NCBI RefSeq assembly: GCF_001896205.1
Contig: NZ_MPNU01000001.1
Coordinates: forward strand, 1,853,200 to 1,917,199
Reading direction: 5' to 3'
Source: Edwardsiella piscicida
GTDB taxonomy: Bacteria; Pseudomonadota; Gammaproteobacteria; Enterobacterales; Enterobacteriaceae
DNA length: 64,000 nucleotides
Within the stretch, counting starts at the first letter, position 1. Each line of letters opens with the position of its first letter. Both the position numbers and the translations under genes were made by a program. Shown here one piece after another: positions 1-9,800 of the stretch. Under the pieces are notes generated by a model. The model did no database searches. It was given only the letters and a program-made list of their open reading frames with translations, and had not been told where the DNA came from.

Positions 1-1
1 C

Positions 2-394
2 GACAGCATCAGCAGCACCAGCACTACGCAGGCGGCGACGGCCAATGCGGTGCGTAAAGCGTACGAGCGAGCAGATGCCTTTCTTATGCAGCCACCTCCG
101 CCGCTTCCTGAGGCCAGCATCACGCGGGCGGGGATTGTGCAGCTCAACGACAGCCTCGGCAGCACCACCACTATGCAGGCAGCGACGCCGAATGCGGTGA
201 GGATAGCGTTTGAGAAAGCGGTTAATGCTACTACGTTGGCACAGCAAGCCCTTCAGCAGATAGAGGCACTGTCTCGGCTCCCTGGCCCCCCAGGCCCTCC
301 TGGCCCTCCTGGTCCCACAGGCCCCACAGGCCCACAGGGACCTCAGGGGTCATCCGGGGGGAGTGGCCGTGATAGCCCCGGGAATGATCGTTAA
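2..394 (+). CDS. Phage tail fibre protein, C-terminal part (5' end outside window)
   Basis: The frame is open to the left window edge, so only about 130 C-terminal residues are visible; the GTG at 50 is internal. Two copies of a phage tail-fibre repeat occur, one with core DSISSTSTTQAATANAV at the edge and one with DSLGSTTTMQAATPNAV about 45 residues later, resembling the Phage_fiber_2 repeat of lambda-type side-tail fibres. A collagen-like run of about eight Gly-X-Y triplets (GPPGPPGPPGPTGPTGPQ) follows, then a short Gly/Ser tail and TAA. Such fibres sit at the tail tip and contact the host, and Gly-X-Y runs form trimeric stalks. No receptor-binding head follows the stalk, so the fibre may be truncated or completed by another protein. 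Confidence 0.75.
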   Translation, partial: DSISSTSTTQAATANAVRKAYERADAFLMQPPPPLPEASITRAGIVQLNDSLGSTTTMQAATPNAVRIAFEKAVNATTLAQQALQQIEALSRLPGPPGPPGPPGPTGPTGPQGPQGSSGGSGRDSPGNDR

Positions 395-449
395 TTTTCA
401 ATTCGGTAAGCATATGCGCATTGGCGTGTCCCCCCATCAATATGTCTGA
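384..449 (+). CDS. Very short ORF after the tail fibre, doubtful
   Basis: An ATG at 384 overlaps the end of the tail-fibre frame and opens 21 codons (MIVNFQFGKHMRIGVSPHQY...) ending in TGA just before the next structural gene. The reading is not low-complexity, and phage tail operons often hold tiny overlapping genes. No clear ribosome binding site precedes it (GGGGGGAG lies farther upstream) and I do not recognise the peptide. It could equally be the frameshifted remnant of a longer tail-fibre tip. Confidence 0.2.
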   Translation: MIVNFQFGKHMRIGVSPHQYV

Positions 450-470
450 TAGGTCTTTCTAAAAAGATAT

Positions 471-2099
471 ATGACTACAATTGATATCTCTCTGATGCGC
501 GGTGAACAGCCCCGGATCGTTAGCCACCTGTTGCCTGAAACCAATGCCACCCTGGCTCAAAACTGTCATTTCCGGCACGGCGTCATTACGCCGCTCTATG
601 CGGATAAAGATGCGGAGATCTCCTTTTCTCTCGATCCCCAGACGCTGTTTCATTACCGGGATGATGTCTGGTTTGCCTGGGTGGGGCGGGTTCAGGCCAT
701 ACGCAGCCCGGTGGCACAGGATAAGTATGGGCGGGTCTATTTTACCGATGGTCAGGCGCCCCGGGTGACCAGTGCCCAGATAGCGACTCAGGGGGCCGGG
801 CATTACCCGGCGGCCAGCTACCGGCTCGGTGTTCCGGCGCCGGGACATCCCCCTGGCATCGGTGAAATTACGAATCCGAACGGGGAGGAGAGAAACGACC
901 CGCTGGATGATGAAACCCGTTTTTATGTCGAAACCTATGTCACGGCCTATGGGGAGGAGGGGCCGCCGGGGCCGGTCTCTCGCGAGGTGACCATTCCGAC
1001 CCCCGACTGCCGGGTCACCCTGCATCTGACTTCGCCGGTTATCCAAAACCACAACCTTACCCGCCGTCGGCTTTACCGCTCGGTTACGGGGGGCGGGGCG
1101 GCGGACTATCTATTGGTCGCAGAGTTGGCTCTCACCCAGAAGGAGTATGTCGATGGCTTGTCCTCTGCGGCGTTGGGCGGTGCGTTGGAAACCTATGACT
1201 ACCTGATGCCGCCGGACAATATGGTGGGGCTGTGTTTGATGGCGAACGGCATTGCGGCGGCGTTTGCCGGCAATGAGGTGATGTTTTCTGCGCCCTATTT
1301 ACCCTATGCCTGGCCGAGTGCCTATCGACAGAGTATTGAGCACAATATTGTGGCTATTGCCGCGCTGGGTACCGCTCTGGTTGTGGCGACACAAGGGTAC
1401 GCCTATCTGTTCAGCGGCGTCTCGCCGGGCAGTATGACCAGCAGCAAGCTGCCGATTATGCAGGCGTGTCTCAGCGCAGACAGCATGGTCGAGATGGATG
1501 GCTTTGTGCTGTATGCCGCGGCCAATGGGCTGGTGTCTGTCGATGCTGCCGGCAATGCGTTGGTGGCAACGGAGGCGATTGTTGAGCCGCGCCAGTGGCG
1601 CCAGCGTTTTCAGCCTGAAACTATCCGCGCATGGCGGGTGGAGGGCGAGTATTTTGCCCTGTACCGGGATGCGCGGGATCGTCCCGCGGGATTTGTTTTC
1701 GATCCGCGGGCGATGGATCTTCGCCGTGTGGATACCGACTTTGCGTGCGCCGGCTATCGACTGGAGAACGAACAGCTGTATGTGGTGAGGCGGCGGCAGT
1801 TATATCAGCTGCAGCAGGGGACACAGCCTCGTCAGATGCAGTGGCGATCCCGGGTGTTTTTGGCCCACGCCGCCGTGTCGTTTGCGTGTCTGCGGGTGCT
1901 CAGCCCCCAGCTGCTGCGGGTGGGGATCCAGATTGTGATTGACGGAGAGGTGGCATTCAGTCTGCCGCCTGGCGCACTGACGGAGCCCTGCGTGAAGCTG
2001 CCGATACTGTCCGGCCGTCGCTGGCAGATCGCGTGCTTTGGTACGGCATCGGTCGAGCGCCTGACGCTGAGCACATCGATGGATACGCTGCCACCTTGA
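471..2099 (+). CDS. Phage virion structural protein (tail/connector), 542 aa
   Basis: A 542-residue protein with no signal peptide or membrane segment and a beta-rich look. Repeated stretches of alternating hydrophobic residues and Gly suggest a propeller or stacked beta domains: an N-terminal part to about residue 120, a middle part with a fibronectin-like stretch (FYVETYVTAYGEEGPPGP, about residues 145-165), and a C-terminal part rich in aromatic residues. It lies between the tail fibre and a J-like protein in one transcription direction, so a tail or connector role is inferred from context. A nozzle/stopper role as in short-tailed phages is possible but not shown. The ATG at 471 follows the tail-fibre stop by 76 bases. 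Confidence 0.6.
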   Translation: MTTIDISLMRGEQPRIVSHLLPETNATLAQNCHFRHGVITPLYADKDAEISFSLDPQTLFHYRDDVWFAWVGRVQAIRSPVAQDKYGRVYFTDGQAPRVTSAQIATQGAGHYPAASYRLGVPAPGHPPGIGEITNPNGEERNDPLDDETRFYVETYVTAYGEEGPPGPVSREVTIPTPDCRVTLHLTSPVIQNHNLTRRRLYRSVTGGGAADYLLVAELALTQKEYVDGLSSAALGGALETYDYLMPPDNMVGLCLMANGIAAAFAGNEVMFSAPYLPYAWPSAYRQSIEHNIVAIAALGTALVVATQGYAYLFSGVSPGSMTSSKLPIMQACLSADSMVEMDGFVLYAAANGLVSVDAAGNALVATEAIVEPRQWRQRFQPETIRAWRVEGEYFALYRDARDRPAGFVFDPRAMDLRRVDTDFACAGYRLENEQLYVVRRRQLYQLQQGTQPRQMQWRSRVFLAHAAVSFACLRVLSPQLLRVGIQIVIDGEVAFSLPPGALTEPCVKLPILSGRRWQIACFGTASVERLTLSTSMDTLPP

Positions 2100-2142
2100 C
2101 GGCGCGCTTCCCTCAAGGCCGAGGTTTCCCGGAGGCATTCTG

Positions 2143-3693
2143 ATGAGTAAACGCCATGCGTTTCGCGCCGGACGCAGCCTGGATTCGCTGTATGAAAACG
2201 TTGAGCTGATGACCGGACAGCGCGGTGACGGGCAGGATAAGGCCATTACCGCCCGGGAGTTGGTCGCGCTGGGGCTGGCGCGCCCCCTCCGTGGACAGGG
2301 GGGGAGCCTGCAGCTGCGGCCGGGCCTGGGGGGACAGGCCTGGCCCGACGATCGCCGCCGGGTCGATTTTCCGCAGGCGCCGCAGGCGCCGCAGGGGCTG
2401 CAGGTCAGCGGCGGATTTAGCGCCGTGCTCTTGGAGTGGCGTGCGCCGACGTATGGCGGCCATGCCCTGACAGAGATTTACCGCCATACGCAGGATAATT
2501 TGGCCGATGCCGTGCTGGTGGCGACGTCGGCATCGGTGATCTACGGTGACCCGGTTGATCCGGGATGGCAGGGATTTTACTGGATACGCTTCGTCAATAC
2601 GGCCGGTGTGCCCGGGCCGTTCAATGCGCCAGCGGGGACGGCGGCGCAGACTCATCCAGAGATCGATGCCGTCGTGTCACTGATTGCGCGTGAAATTAAT
2701 GGCTCTCCGCTGATTACCGCGCTGGCCTTAGAGCAGGAGGCGGAACAGCAAGCGCTGAGCGAAACGCGGGAAAATCTCCGCGATATCGATCGGGCGGGGA
2801 GCCAGGCATTTCAGTCGCTGTGGCGCCAGAAAAACCACGTCGGAGACATCAGCGCAGGCATCGGCATCGTCGCCGGCAGCGATCCTCAGGGCAACGTCTT
2901 GAGCCAGGTGGCGATTGCAGCCACGCAATTCTTTATTTTTGACCCCAATAATCCCAACGATGACGGCACCTACTCATTCCCGTTTGTGGTGGATGGCAAC
3001 AGCGGCCGCGTCGTCATGACAAAGGCGGCGATCGAGCAGGCAACCATCCAGATTTTGCAGGCACAGCGTATCGTGGCCGATGAGGTAATGGCCGGCATTC
3101 GGATCAGCGCTCCGTATATCAGCGCCGCGCAGATCTACGCGTCAGAGATAATCAGCCTTGGAGAGCCGCCGACCTTTTCCCTGACGACCGATGGCGTACT
3201 CAGCGCGCGTCATGCGGACATTAGCGGCACTATTCACGCCACCAGTGGCACCCTGAGCCGGGTCACAATCGATGAAACCTGTGACGTCAAAGAGATCCGC
3301 GCCGAGTCGATTAAGGGCGATATCGTCAGATGTTGGACCCTTCTGAATGGCCAGACGATTGTGGTTGAGCCGGCCCCCTTTGAGCGGCGGTTAGTGATCC
3401 CCGCCTGTGTGGTTTCCGGGGCGACGTTTGAAAGCACCAGCTCCCACGGTGATGGCAATGAGCGGCGATCGTTCTCATATGATGGGGGATACGTCAATTT
3501 GGTTGTCGATGGCGCCACAGTGCGGCTGTGTACCCAGTCCGGCGATGGGGTCAGCGCGGGTCAATGGATGTCATCGCTACCTCGAGATACAGCGGTTTCC
3601 ATTGGATACGATGGGGGAAACCACAGCAAAAATAGCAATAAAGATAAGCAATATTACCCCGATTCACTGCTATTAATGGCGTTTAAAGCGTGA
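2143..3693 (+). CDS. Phage J-like tail tip / host-specificity protein, 516 aa
   Basis: A GGAGG just upstream supports the ATG at 2143. Residues about 77-167 look like a fibronectin type III domain (LQVSGGFSAVLLEWRAP, ending before PGPFNAP). Residues about 260-326 match the central fibre region of lambda J-type tail-tip proteins: an FFIFDPNN strand, FVVDGNSGRVV, then the parallel-beta pattern ATIQILQAQRIVADEV followed by ISAP. The C-terminal third (about 400-516) is a separate domain, plausibly the host-contact tip. The protein is much shorter than full J (over 1100 aa) and lacks the hub domains, so it resembles the distal half as a separate protein. Its stop overlaps the next start. Confidence 0.7.
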   Translation: MSKRHAFRAGRSLDSLYENVELMTGQRGDGQDKAITARELVALGLARPLRGQGGSLQLRPGLGGQAWPDDRRRVDFPQAPQAPQGLQVSGGFSAVLLEWRAPTYGGHALTEIYRHTQDNLADAVLVATSASVIYGDPVDPGWQGFYWIRFVNTAGVPGPFNAPAGTAAQTHPEIDAVVSLIAREINGSPLITALALEQEAEQQALSETRENLRDIDRAGSQAFQSLWRQKNHVGDISAGIGIVAGSDPQGNVLSQVAIAATQFFIFDPNNPNDDGTYSFPFVVDGNSGRVVMTKAAIEQATIQILQAQRIVADEVMAGIRISAPYISAAQIYASEIISLGEPPTFSLTTDGVLSARHADISGTIHATSGTLSRVTIDETCDVKEIRAESIKGDIVRCWTLLNGQTIVVEPAPFERRLVIPACVVSGATFESTSSHGDGNERRSFSYDGGYVNLVVDGATVRLCTQSGDGVSAGQWMSSLPRDTAVSIGYDGGNHSKNSNKDKQYYPDSLLLMAFKA

Positions 3694-4061
3694 CGCCCGC
3701 CCTCTATCACCAGCTTATCCGCGCCGCCGCCGATGACGGAGGCCAATCCCTGCTTGATGACATCAACCGGACATGCCGGCGGGGAGAGGCGCTGTGCCTT
3801 GGCTCTGAGCAGGTTCGGCTCGTCCTGCGGCTGAGGCTGCGTGACGGGGTGCCGTATGTCGTCGTTTGGCTGGCCGCCAGCACCTTGCCCGATGGTCTGC
3901 GGCGTTACACCCCGCTGGTCAAGATGATGACCCGCCAGGTCGGGGGACACTGGGCAGAGTTCGCGACCCGTCGGCGTGGGTTTGTCCGGCTGGCGGGACG
4001 GCTGGGATTTGAACGGTTGGCGGATGAGGGGGCGTTTCTGCGATTTAAAATTCCGCTTTAA
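3690..4061 (+). CDS. Small phage protein of unknown function, 123 aa
   Basis: Starts with GTG overlapping the TGA of the preceding gene (GTGA), typical translational coupling in a phage late operon. The protein is basic and compact, with no signal peptide. Its C-terminal segment (RRGFVRLAGRLGFERLADEG, then a terminal FLRFKI strand) resembles the last helix and strand of acetyltransferase-fold proteins found in tail operons. That is only a resemblance, and no acetyl-CoA binding motif is evident. The next gene starts 10 bases after its stop. Confidence 0.55.
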   Translation: MTPALYHQLIRAAADDGGQSLLDDINRTCRRGEALCLGSEQVRLVLRLRLRDGVPYVVVWLAASTLPDGLRRYTPLVKMMTRQVGGHWAEFATRRRGFVRLAGRLGFERLADEGAFLRFKIPL

Positions 4062-4071
4062 GGGGGCGACG

Positions 4072-4647
4072 ATGGGAAAGGGTGGCAGCACGGAGATTAA
4101 GGAAACCTCACAGGAAAAGGCCGCCGCGGAGGTGGCGCTGGAGCAGTGGAAACTGTACCAGCAGGAATTACGGCCCTTCGAAGATCTGTTTATACGGCAG
4201 GTCGGGGAGCTGAACGCGCCGTCGCGCTATGACCAGTTGGCCGGTGAGGTGAACTTAGGGTATCAGCAGGCATTTGGCCACGCCAGAAAGCAAACGGCAG
4301 ATGCCCTGAGCGCATCGGGCGTCGATCCGGGCAGCGGCAAGTTTCGGGCAGCGCTGCGGGATAGCGTCAGCGATCAGGTGGTTGGACAGATCGACACCGC
4401 GAATCGGGCGCAGAGCAGCCAACAGGACCGCTATATCGCCGGCCTGCAGGACGTCGCCGCTATCGGTACGGGGCAAAAGGCCGATGCGCTGAGCGGGTTT
4501 AACGATATCGCCGGGGCGGCACAAAGCCGCGCGGCCAGCGATGCCTATACCCATATCAATGATCGGCTGGCGCTGGGGGGCGCCGTCGGAACCGGTATCG
4601 GTATCGCAACGCGTAGCTACGGCGCACCCGAGAAAAAGGATGCGTAA
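4072..4647 (+). CDS. Phage virion-associated protein, 191 aa
   Basis: ATG at 4072 is chosen because AAGGGGG lies a few bases upstream and the product then begins MGKGGSTEIKETSQ; a longer in-frame extension to 3976 would overlap the preceding gene. The N-terminal half is charged and helical (EKAAAEVALEQWKLYQQELRPFEDLF). The rest is rich in Ala, Gln, Gly and Ser, ending in a Gly-rich stretch (LALGGAVGTGIGIATRSYG). Proteins of this type sit in the internal-virion/ejection cluster of short-tailed phages. That role is inferred from place and composition; I do not recognise a family. Confidence 0.55.
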   Translation: MGKGGSTEIKETSQEKAAAEVALEQWKLYQQELRPFEDLFIRQVGELNAPSRYDQLAGEVNLGYQQAFGHARKQTADALSASGVDPGSGKFRAALRDSVSDQVVGQIDTANRAQSSQQDRYIAGLQDVAAIGTGQKADALSGFNDIAGAAQSRAASDAYTHINDRLALGGAVGTGIGIATRSYGAPEKKDA

Positions 4648-4674
4648 GGTGTGGAGGGCTGACAGGAGGACGCG

Positions 4675-5055
4675 ATGGGATGGGCATCCGATACCTATGC
4701 CGATTTGACCCGGCAACAATATCAGGACTGGAAAAAACGGTTTTATCCGCAGCTGAAAAAAATGATGGATTATGCCGCGGGCGATCGACTGTTAAGCGAT
4801 CAGCTTTCCCGGGCCGATAGGCATACCCAGAACTCGCTGCGCTCGGCATTGAGCGGGCAGGTCAATCAGATGGCCCGCTATGGCGCGCCGGCGGCCCGAG
4901 ATCCGCAGGACAACAGTTTGGGACTGCGCACGGCGCTGGCCCATGCCGGTGCTAAAAACAGTATTCGCGGTGCGGCAGAGGATCGTCAGCTGAATATCCT
5001 GACTGGCGGTTCCGCGGGCGTACGTGAGCAGATGAGGGTGGGGGGCAGCACTTAA
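4675..5055 (+). CDS. Small phage protein of unknown function, 126 aa
   Basis: ATG at 4675 follows GACAGGAGGACGCG, a very strong Shine-Dalgarno. The product is hydrophilic and mostly helical, starting MGWASDTYADLTRQQYQDW, with an Arg/Gln-rich middle and a Gly-rich end. Its TAA shares bases with the ATG of the next gene (TAATG), so the two are probably translated together. It belongs to the run of small proteins before the giant polyvalent gene and may be an internal virion component; no family is recognised. Confidence 0.5.
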   Translation: MGWASDTYADLTRQQYQDWKKRFYPQLKKMMDYAAGDRLLSDQLSRADRHTQNSLRSALSGQVNQMARYGAPAARDPQDNSLGLRTALAHAGAKNSIRGAAEDRQLNILTGGSAGVREQMRVGGST

Positions 5056-5315
5056 TGGGATATGGATTAATCGATGTGGGCAGCCAGGCCCGTAGCCAGG
5101 CCGTGCAGGGTGTAAAGCAGAGCTCTGAGCGCGAGAGGCAGCGAGAGATGGCGAATAAGCAGATCCAACAGCAGCAGCAGGCTGCCCGCTTGAATTCTGC
5201 GGGCGCCGGCGCCGGCGTGGGGGCCTATGTGGGGGCGGGGACGTCGGTTGGCGGTCCCGTCGGCGCCGTGATTGGTGGCGTTTTGGGGCTGCTGGCCTCG
5301 GCGCTGTTTTCCTGA
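5055..5315 (+). CDS. Small phage protein with C-terminal glycine-zipper segment, 86 aa
   Basis: Translationally coupled to the preceding gene by TAATG. The first half is polar with a Gln run (KQIQQQQQAARLN). The second half, about residues 50-86, is a Gly/Ala-rich hydrophobic stretch (AGAGAGVGAYVGAG, then VGGPVGAVIGGVLGLL) with the GxxxG spacing of glycine zippers that pack in membranes. A small membrane-inserting protein in this cluster could help DNA or protein ejection through the host envelope; that is inference. It has no signal peptide. Confidence 0.55.
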   Translation: MGYGLIDVGSQARSQAVQGVKQSSERERQREMANKQIQQQQQAARLNSAGAGAGVGAYVGAGTSVGGPVGAVIGGVLGLLASALFS

Positions 5316-5338
5316 GCGTGTGACGGGAGGATGAAACG

Positions 5339-6766
5339 ATGGGGATCCAGGGGCTGGCTGAGGGGCTGTTAGCCGGGTTCAACGTGGCAGACACCGCGCT
5401 GAGCCGCCGTGATGCACTGAAGCTGCGCGAGCAGGAGAATCAGCGCCAGCAGGATAACACCGATCGTCTGTTCAACCAGACGCAGGAGCAGAACCGGTGG
5501 AACCGGGAGTACCAGCAACAGCGGGATGCCGTACAGGATAAGCGCTGGACGATGGGGCAGGCGTTAGCGCAGGAACGATTCAATCAGGAGAGGGATGAGC
5601 ACGCGTATCAGCGAGGGCAGAATGAACGTGAGCAGCGTCTGCGACAGGAGATGCCGCTGGTTAAAGCGGGCTATGATGCTCTACATAACGGACAGTATGA
5701 GCAGGCCAATCGGATATTTTCACAGGTGTCAGCGGACAGCCCACTGCACCCCGCACACTATTTTGGCGAGCAGCCGCTCGGCGTCGCCAAAGCGATCATT
5801 CAGGAGGTGCCTCGGGTGCTGGCGGGTGAGCTGGATTACAACGGCCCCGAGGCGATGGCGATACTGAATCAGGCATTCGATGCCGATCTGAAGCGCAGCG
5901 TCGGGCAGAGGGATCCCGCAAGCGGTAAGACGATTACGGATACCCGACTGATACACTTGGGGCGCAGCGCCGATCATAAGGGATTTATCGGAACCCTGCA
6001 GGTCACCTACGATGATGGCTCGTCAGCTGAAAAGCCGTTGACCCGCCATGGCTCCGCCGATCCGCGGGATACCGTGCCAGTGATCCCCGTAGAGGCGTTG
6101 CTGGGGGGAATGTATAACTACGTCCGCACCGTGGGATTCATGAACCAGCCCCAGCAGGTCGAGTTTATGCATCGTTTGGTTAACCCCGAGTCGGTTAATC
6201 AAGGGGATAACAGCATGATTCGTGACTACCAGCGTTATGCCTATGAGCTGGACAAAGAGGAGGCCGACGCATTGTACGGTATTGAGAAGCCGGGCAAACG
6301 GGCAGAAACGCAGGCTTATTATGATGGGCTGCGGGAACGGCTTGATCAGCGTTTCGGCTATGGCGCCGCGGATGATCCGGGCGGGCAAACCTTGCCTGCT
6401 GCTCTCCAGCGCTGGGCGGGGAAGGATACCGACAAGCAGGCGTTTGTCCGTGAGGGGAGCCGGCGGGGAGTGCTGCCGGCAGCGGTGACAGCGCGTCAAT
6501 TGGATGCCATGTATGCCGATGCTCGGGGGCAGAGCCCTGCCGGGAAAGCGCGGTCTGCTGAGGGGGGTGAGGCGCTGAAGCTTAAGGTTTCCGCTCTGCG
6601 CCGTGATCTGCAGCAGGCCACCTCGCCAGAAAGCCGCGCGCGTATCGCGGGGGAGTTGATGGCGATGGAGCGGGCGTTAACGCGCAGTCAGAGCAAACCT
6701 GACCCGCGGGCGCACCAGGAGCCCCCGCAGGCAGGCGCATTGTCCACGCCGCTTGAGGACCATTGA
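5339..6766 (+). CDS. Coiled-coil phage protein, probable internal virion/ejection protein, 475 aa
   Basis: GGGAGGATGAAACG before ATG 5339 gives a good ribosome site. Residues about 25-105 are extremely rich in Gln, Arg and Glu (LREQENQRQQ, NRWNREYQQQRDAVQDKRW), a long coiled coil. A mixed domain follows (about 105-350), then a C-terminal charged helical part (GEALKLKVSALRRDLQQ). It ends 86 bases before the polyvalent gene, with an intrinsic terminator between. Size, helical content and position just upstream of a giant injected-type protein suit an internal virion protein. This is a context-based call without a recognised domain. Confidence 0.55.
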   Translation: MGIQGLAEGLLAGFNVADTALSRRDALKLREQENQRQQDNTDRLFNQTQEQNRWNREYQQQRDAVQDKRWTMGQALAQERFNQERDEHAYQRGQNEREQRLRQEMPLVKAGYDALHNGQYEQANRIFSQVSADSPLHPAHYFGEQPLGVAKAIIQEVPRVLAGELDYNGPEAMAILNQAFDADLKRSVGQRDPASGKTITDTRLIHLGRSADHKGFIGTLQVTYDDGSSAEKPLTRHGSADPRDTVPVIPVEALLGGMYNYVRTVGFMNQPQQVEFMHRLVNPESVNQGDNSMIRDYQRYAYELDKEEADALYGIEKPGKRAETQAYYDGLRERLDQRFGYGAADDPGGQTLPAALQRWAGKDTDKQAFVREGSRRGVLPAAVTARQLDAMYADARGQSPAGKARSAEGGEALKLKVSALRRDLQQATSPESRARIAGELMAMERALTRSQSKPDPRAHQEPPQAGALSTPLEDH

Positions 6767-6788
6767 TGGCGTCTCCTTTCCTTCCCCG

Positions 6789-6812
6789 AACCGCTGATAG
6801 GCGGTTTTTTTT
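6789..6812 (+). terminator. Intrinsic terminator before the polyvalent gene
   Basis: A 6-bp stem AACCGC/GCGGTT with loop TGATAG runs into eight T residues. It lies 22 bases after the stop at 6766 and 40 bases before the next start, so part of the late transcript should stop here and expression of the giant gene may be reduced. Confidence 0.8.
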
Positions 6813-6852
6813 CGTCTGAATACAGGCATCTCTCTTTAGCAGGAGGCATCCC

Positions 6853-9800
6853 GTGGCGAACGCCCCCCAAGATCTGCGCCCTGAACAGCAACGATCCGCC
6901 GCCGAGCGGCAGTCCTTGAATATCCAGCGGCCGGATGAAGGCCTGTCGGCTTACTGGGACAGCTATGATCCCCAGAAATACGCCGGGTTTTCTGATGCGT
7001 TAGAGGAAGACAGCGGCACTCTTTTCTCTGATACCGGCAACCTGCTTCTGAGTGGTGCGGTCTCGACGGCCGCCAGTCTGCGGGAGGTAGCGAGAAAGGC
7101 GATGCCAGACAGCGTGGTGTCTGTCGCCACCGATCTGCTGGCGAATCAAGTGCCCGGTTTTGATGAAGCGACATTTTGGCGCGACGCTCAGCAGAAGGCC
7201 GTGGGCCGTTTGTCTGCGGATATGCAGCAGGCGCGGGACAAGACGTTCTGGGAGAGCGGTCAGGGCTTTGGGGAGGCCTGGGGCGATCCGCGCAGCTATT
7301 TTGCCGGGGCCGTCGAGTCGCTGCCGGGTATGGTGGTGTCCATGATACCGGCCATGAGGCTGGCTAAGCTTACCTACAGCGCGAAGGTGGCGCAGGGGGT
7401 CGCGGCCAGAGAGGCAGCGGCCAGCGCGGCGCGGGTCGCCAGGCTGACCGGATCCATCTCGGAGGGGGTGCTGGCCGGAGGCGCGTCATCCCGTGCGGTT
7501 AAAGAGGCCATTTATGCCCTGCCGGATGATGTGCTGCAGCATTCGGAGGCGGCGCAGAACCTGTTGGCCTCCGGGATGAGCGTGGAGGCGATACGCCGGG
7601 CGCTGGCGGAGGATGCCTCGACCAAGGCGTTTCTCATGTCGGGCGTAGCGACCGGCCTGTTCGGCGGTCAAGGTGATACGGTGCTCGCCAAAATCATGAC
7701 CGGTCAGCTGAAACAGGGGATCGTGAAGCGTATTGCCAAGGGCGCCGTAGCAGAGGGTATCTTGGAGGAGATGCCGCAGTCCGCCCTGAGCCAGATGGCG
7801 GAAAACTACGCTCTGCAGACGGCCGATCCGCAGCGCCCACTTTCTGAGGCGGTGATGAACCAGGCGCTCGGCGGCGTGGCCATCGGCGGCGTGATGGGGG
7901 GGACGCTGGCGGGAGCGAGTCGCCCGGGGCGGTGGCAGGCGCCAAGCGACGCGCCACAGGCTGAAGACGCGCCACAGGCTGAAAATGATAACACGACGGC
8001 CGACGCTGCCGCAGAGGCGGCAGAAGCGCAGACGCCGGAGGCGTATCAGCGCTATCAAACCCAGTTTGCGCCGTTGGATCGCGATGCGCTCTTGCAGCAT
8101 TACGTCGATGCCGATCTGTCCGAGGCGCCGGATGCGGCAGAGAAAAAACGGGCGGCCCATGAGCGGCTGCAGGCGCTGGAGCATGACGATGAGGTCAAGG
8201 CAGCGGCGCTGCAGCTGCGCAGGCTACCTCGACGCGATCTGCTGGCGCAGTACCATACGCTGAATGAAAAGGCGACGCGCACGGCGGCGGAACAGCTGCA
8301 GTGGGAGGCTGCCCGCCAGATCCTAGGGCAGAGGATAGCTACGGCGACCCCACGTCCTGCGGAGGATGCCTCATCGGGGAAGGGTGAGGAACAGGCGAAC
8401 CCTGAACGGGAGGCCTTGCGGACATGGCAGGCTGCGCCGTTACCGAAAGCAGATATCAGTACGGGTGCCGGGCTCCCTGAGTATATGACCGGCGAGGGAC
8501 GGGCGTTGGGGGGGACATCCGATCCATTTAGGGCGAGAGCGCCAGACGATGAGGAGAAAACGGTTGATCTTTCCTTGCAGCCGGCCTATTTGCGACAGGA
8601 TCCGCGCATTCAGGGGTTTGCGGAGGACAGCCCGCTGCAGCAGGCGTTGTCTCAGCCTGGGGCACCTTCGGCTACCGCGCTGGTCCAGGCGCAAATACGG
8701 CGCGGTGAGCAGGGACTGACGCCTGATGAATGGGAGACGCAATTACAGGCGGAAGACTCCCGCCAGCAGCGGGCTCCGCGGTTACCCGCACCGGGGGATA
8801 TTTCTCTGGGGCGGGGGTTCCCGATGCCGGGCCCGGTGGTACGGGTGGACGATAGGCCAACGGGGCCAGGGCCCGCGTTTTCTGCGGGTGTTCGCACGGT
8901 TTTACGCCCTGATGAGGCGGTGTTGCCCGTCTCGGCACAGAGGGCTACGCAATCCTCAACAGCGCCTGCGCCAACGCCGGCCGCAGAGGTCTCGCCCATG
9001 TCCATGGCATCGCAGGCTAGCGGGCTGCCTTTGCATGTGGCACCGCCGGACAATAAGGGGGAGCACGTCGAGCAGGCTATCCCAGCATCGACCGAGATCG
9101 CGCCGGAACCCCGCCCGAAGACGTTTTATTCACACCAGCCCGATCGCCCAAGCGGCAGCTTATCTTTTGAGCGGGTATCGCAGATTGTCCAAGATTTTGA
9201 ACAGGCGTATAAGGGTAATATTCCCATAGAGATTAGGGTTTATCGGCGTCAGGAGGATGCTTATGGACCACAAGCCACCAGAGAAAACGGCGGACGTATT
9301 GCCGGCGCCTTCCACGGAGGGACAGGAGGAAGGACAGTATCTCGATATCCCGATGCGAATAACGCGCTTCGAACCACCGCCGGCGCCCCCCACGGAGGGG
9401 GAGGGCAAGTATCTGGAGATCCCCGAACTGATAACGTTACGCGACCCTCCTTTGTATTGGTCAACGCGGCTAGCATCCGAGACGAAGCCGATGCAAGACG
9501 CACCCTGCGACACGAAATCCTCGGCCACTTCGGCCTCAACACCTTTACGCCAGCGGATAAAAGACAGATTTTTGACGCGATTATGGCGGCGCAAGGAGAG
9601 AGTGCGCTAGCGCCATTTTGGGCGCGTGTCAGGCGGAGGTACGCGGATAAGTCTGGGTCTATCCAGGCTGAAGAGGTCTTTGCCTTAGCCGCCGAGCAGG
9701 AGCGAAAGGAGCGTGGTGCCCGTTCTGGGCGACGTATTATTCCGGCCCGCGTTTTACACGCGGTGCAGAGCGGGTTGCGCCGCGCTGGGCTGGTGACGGG

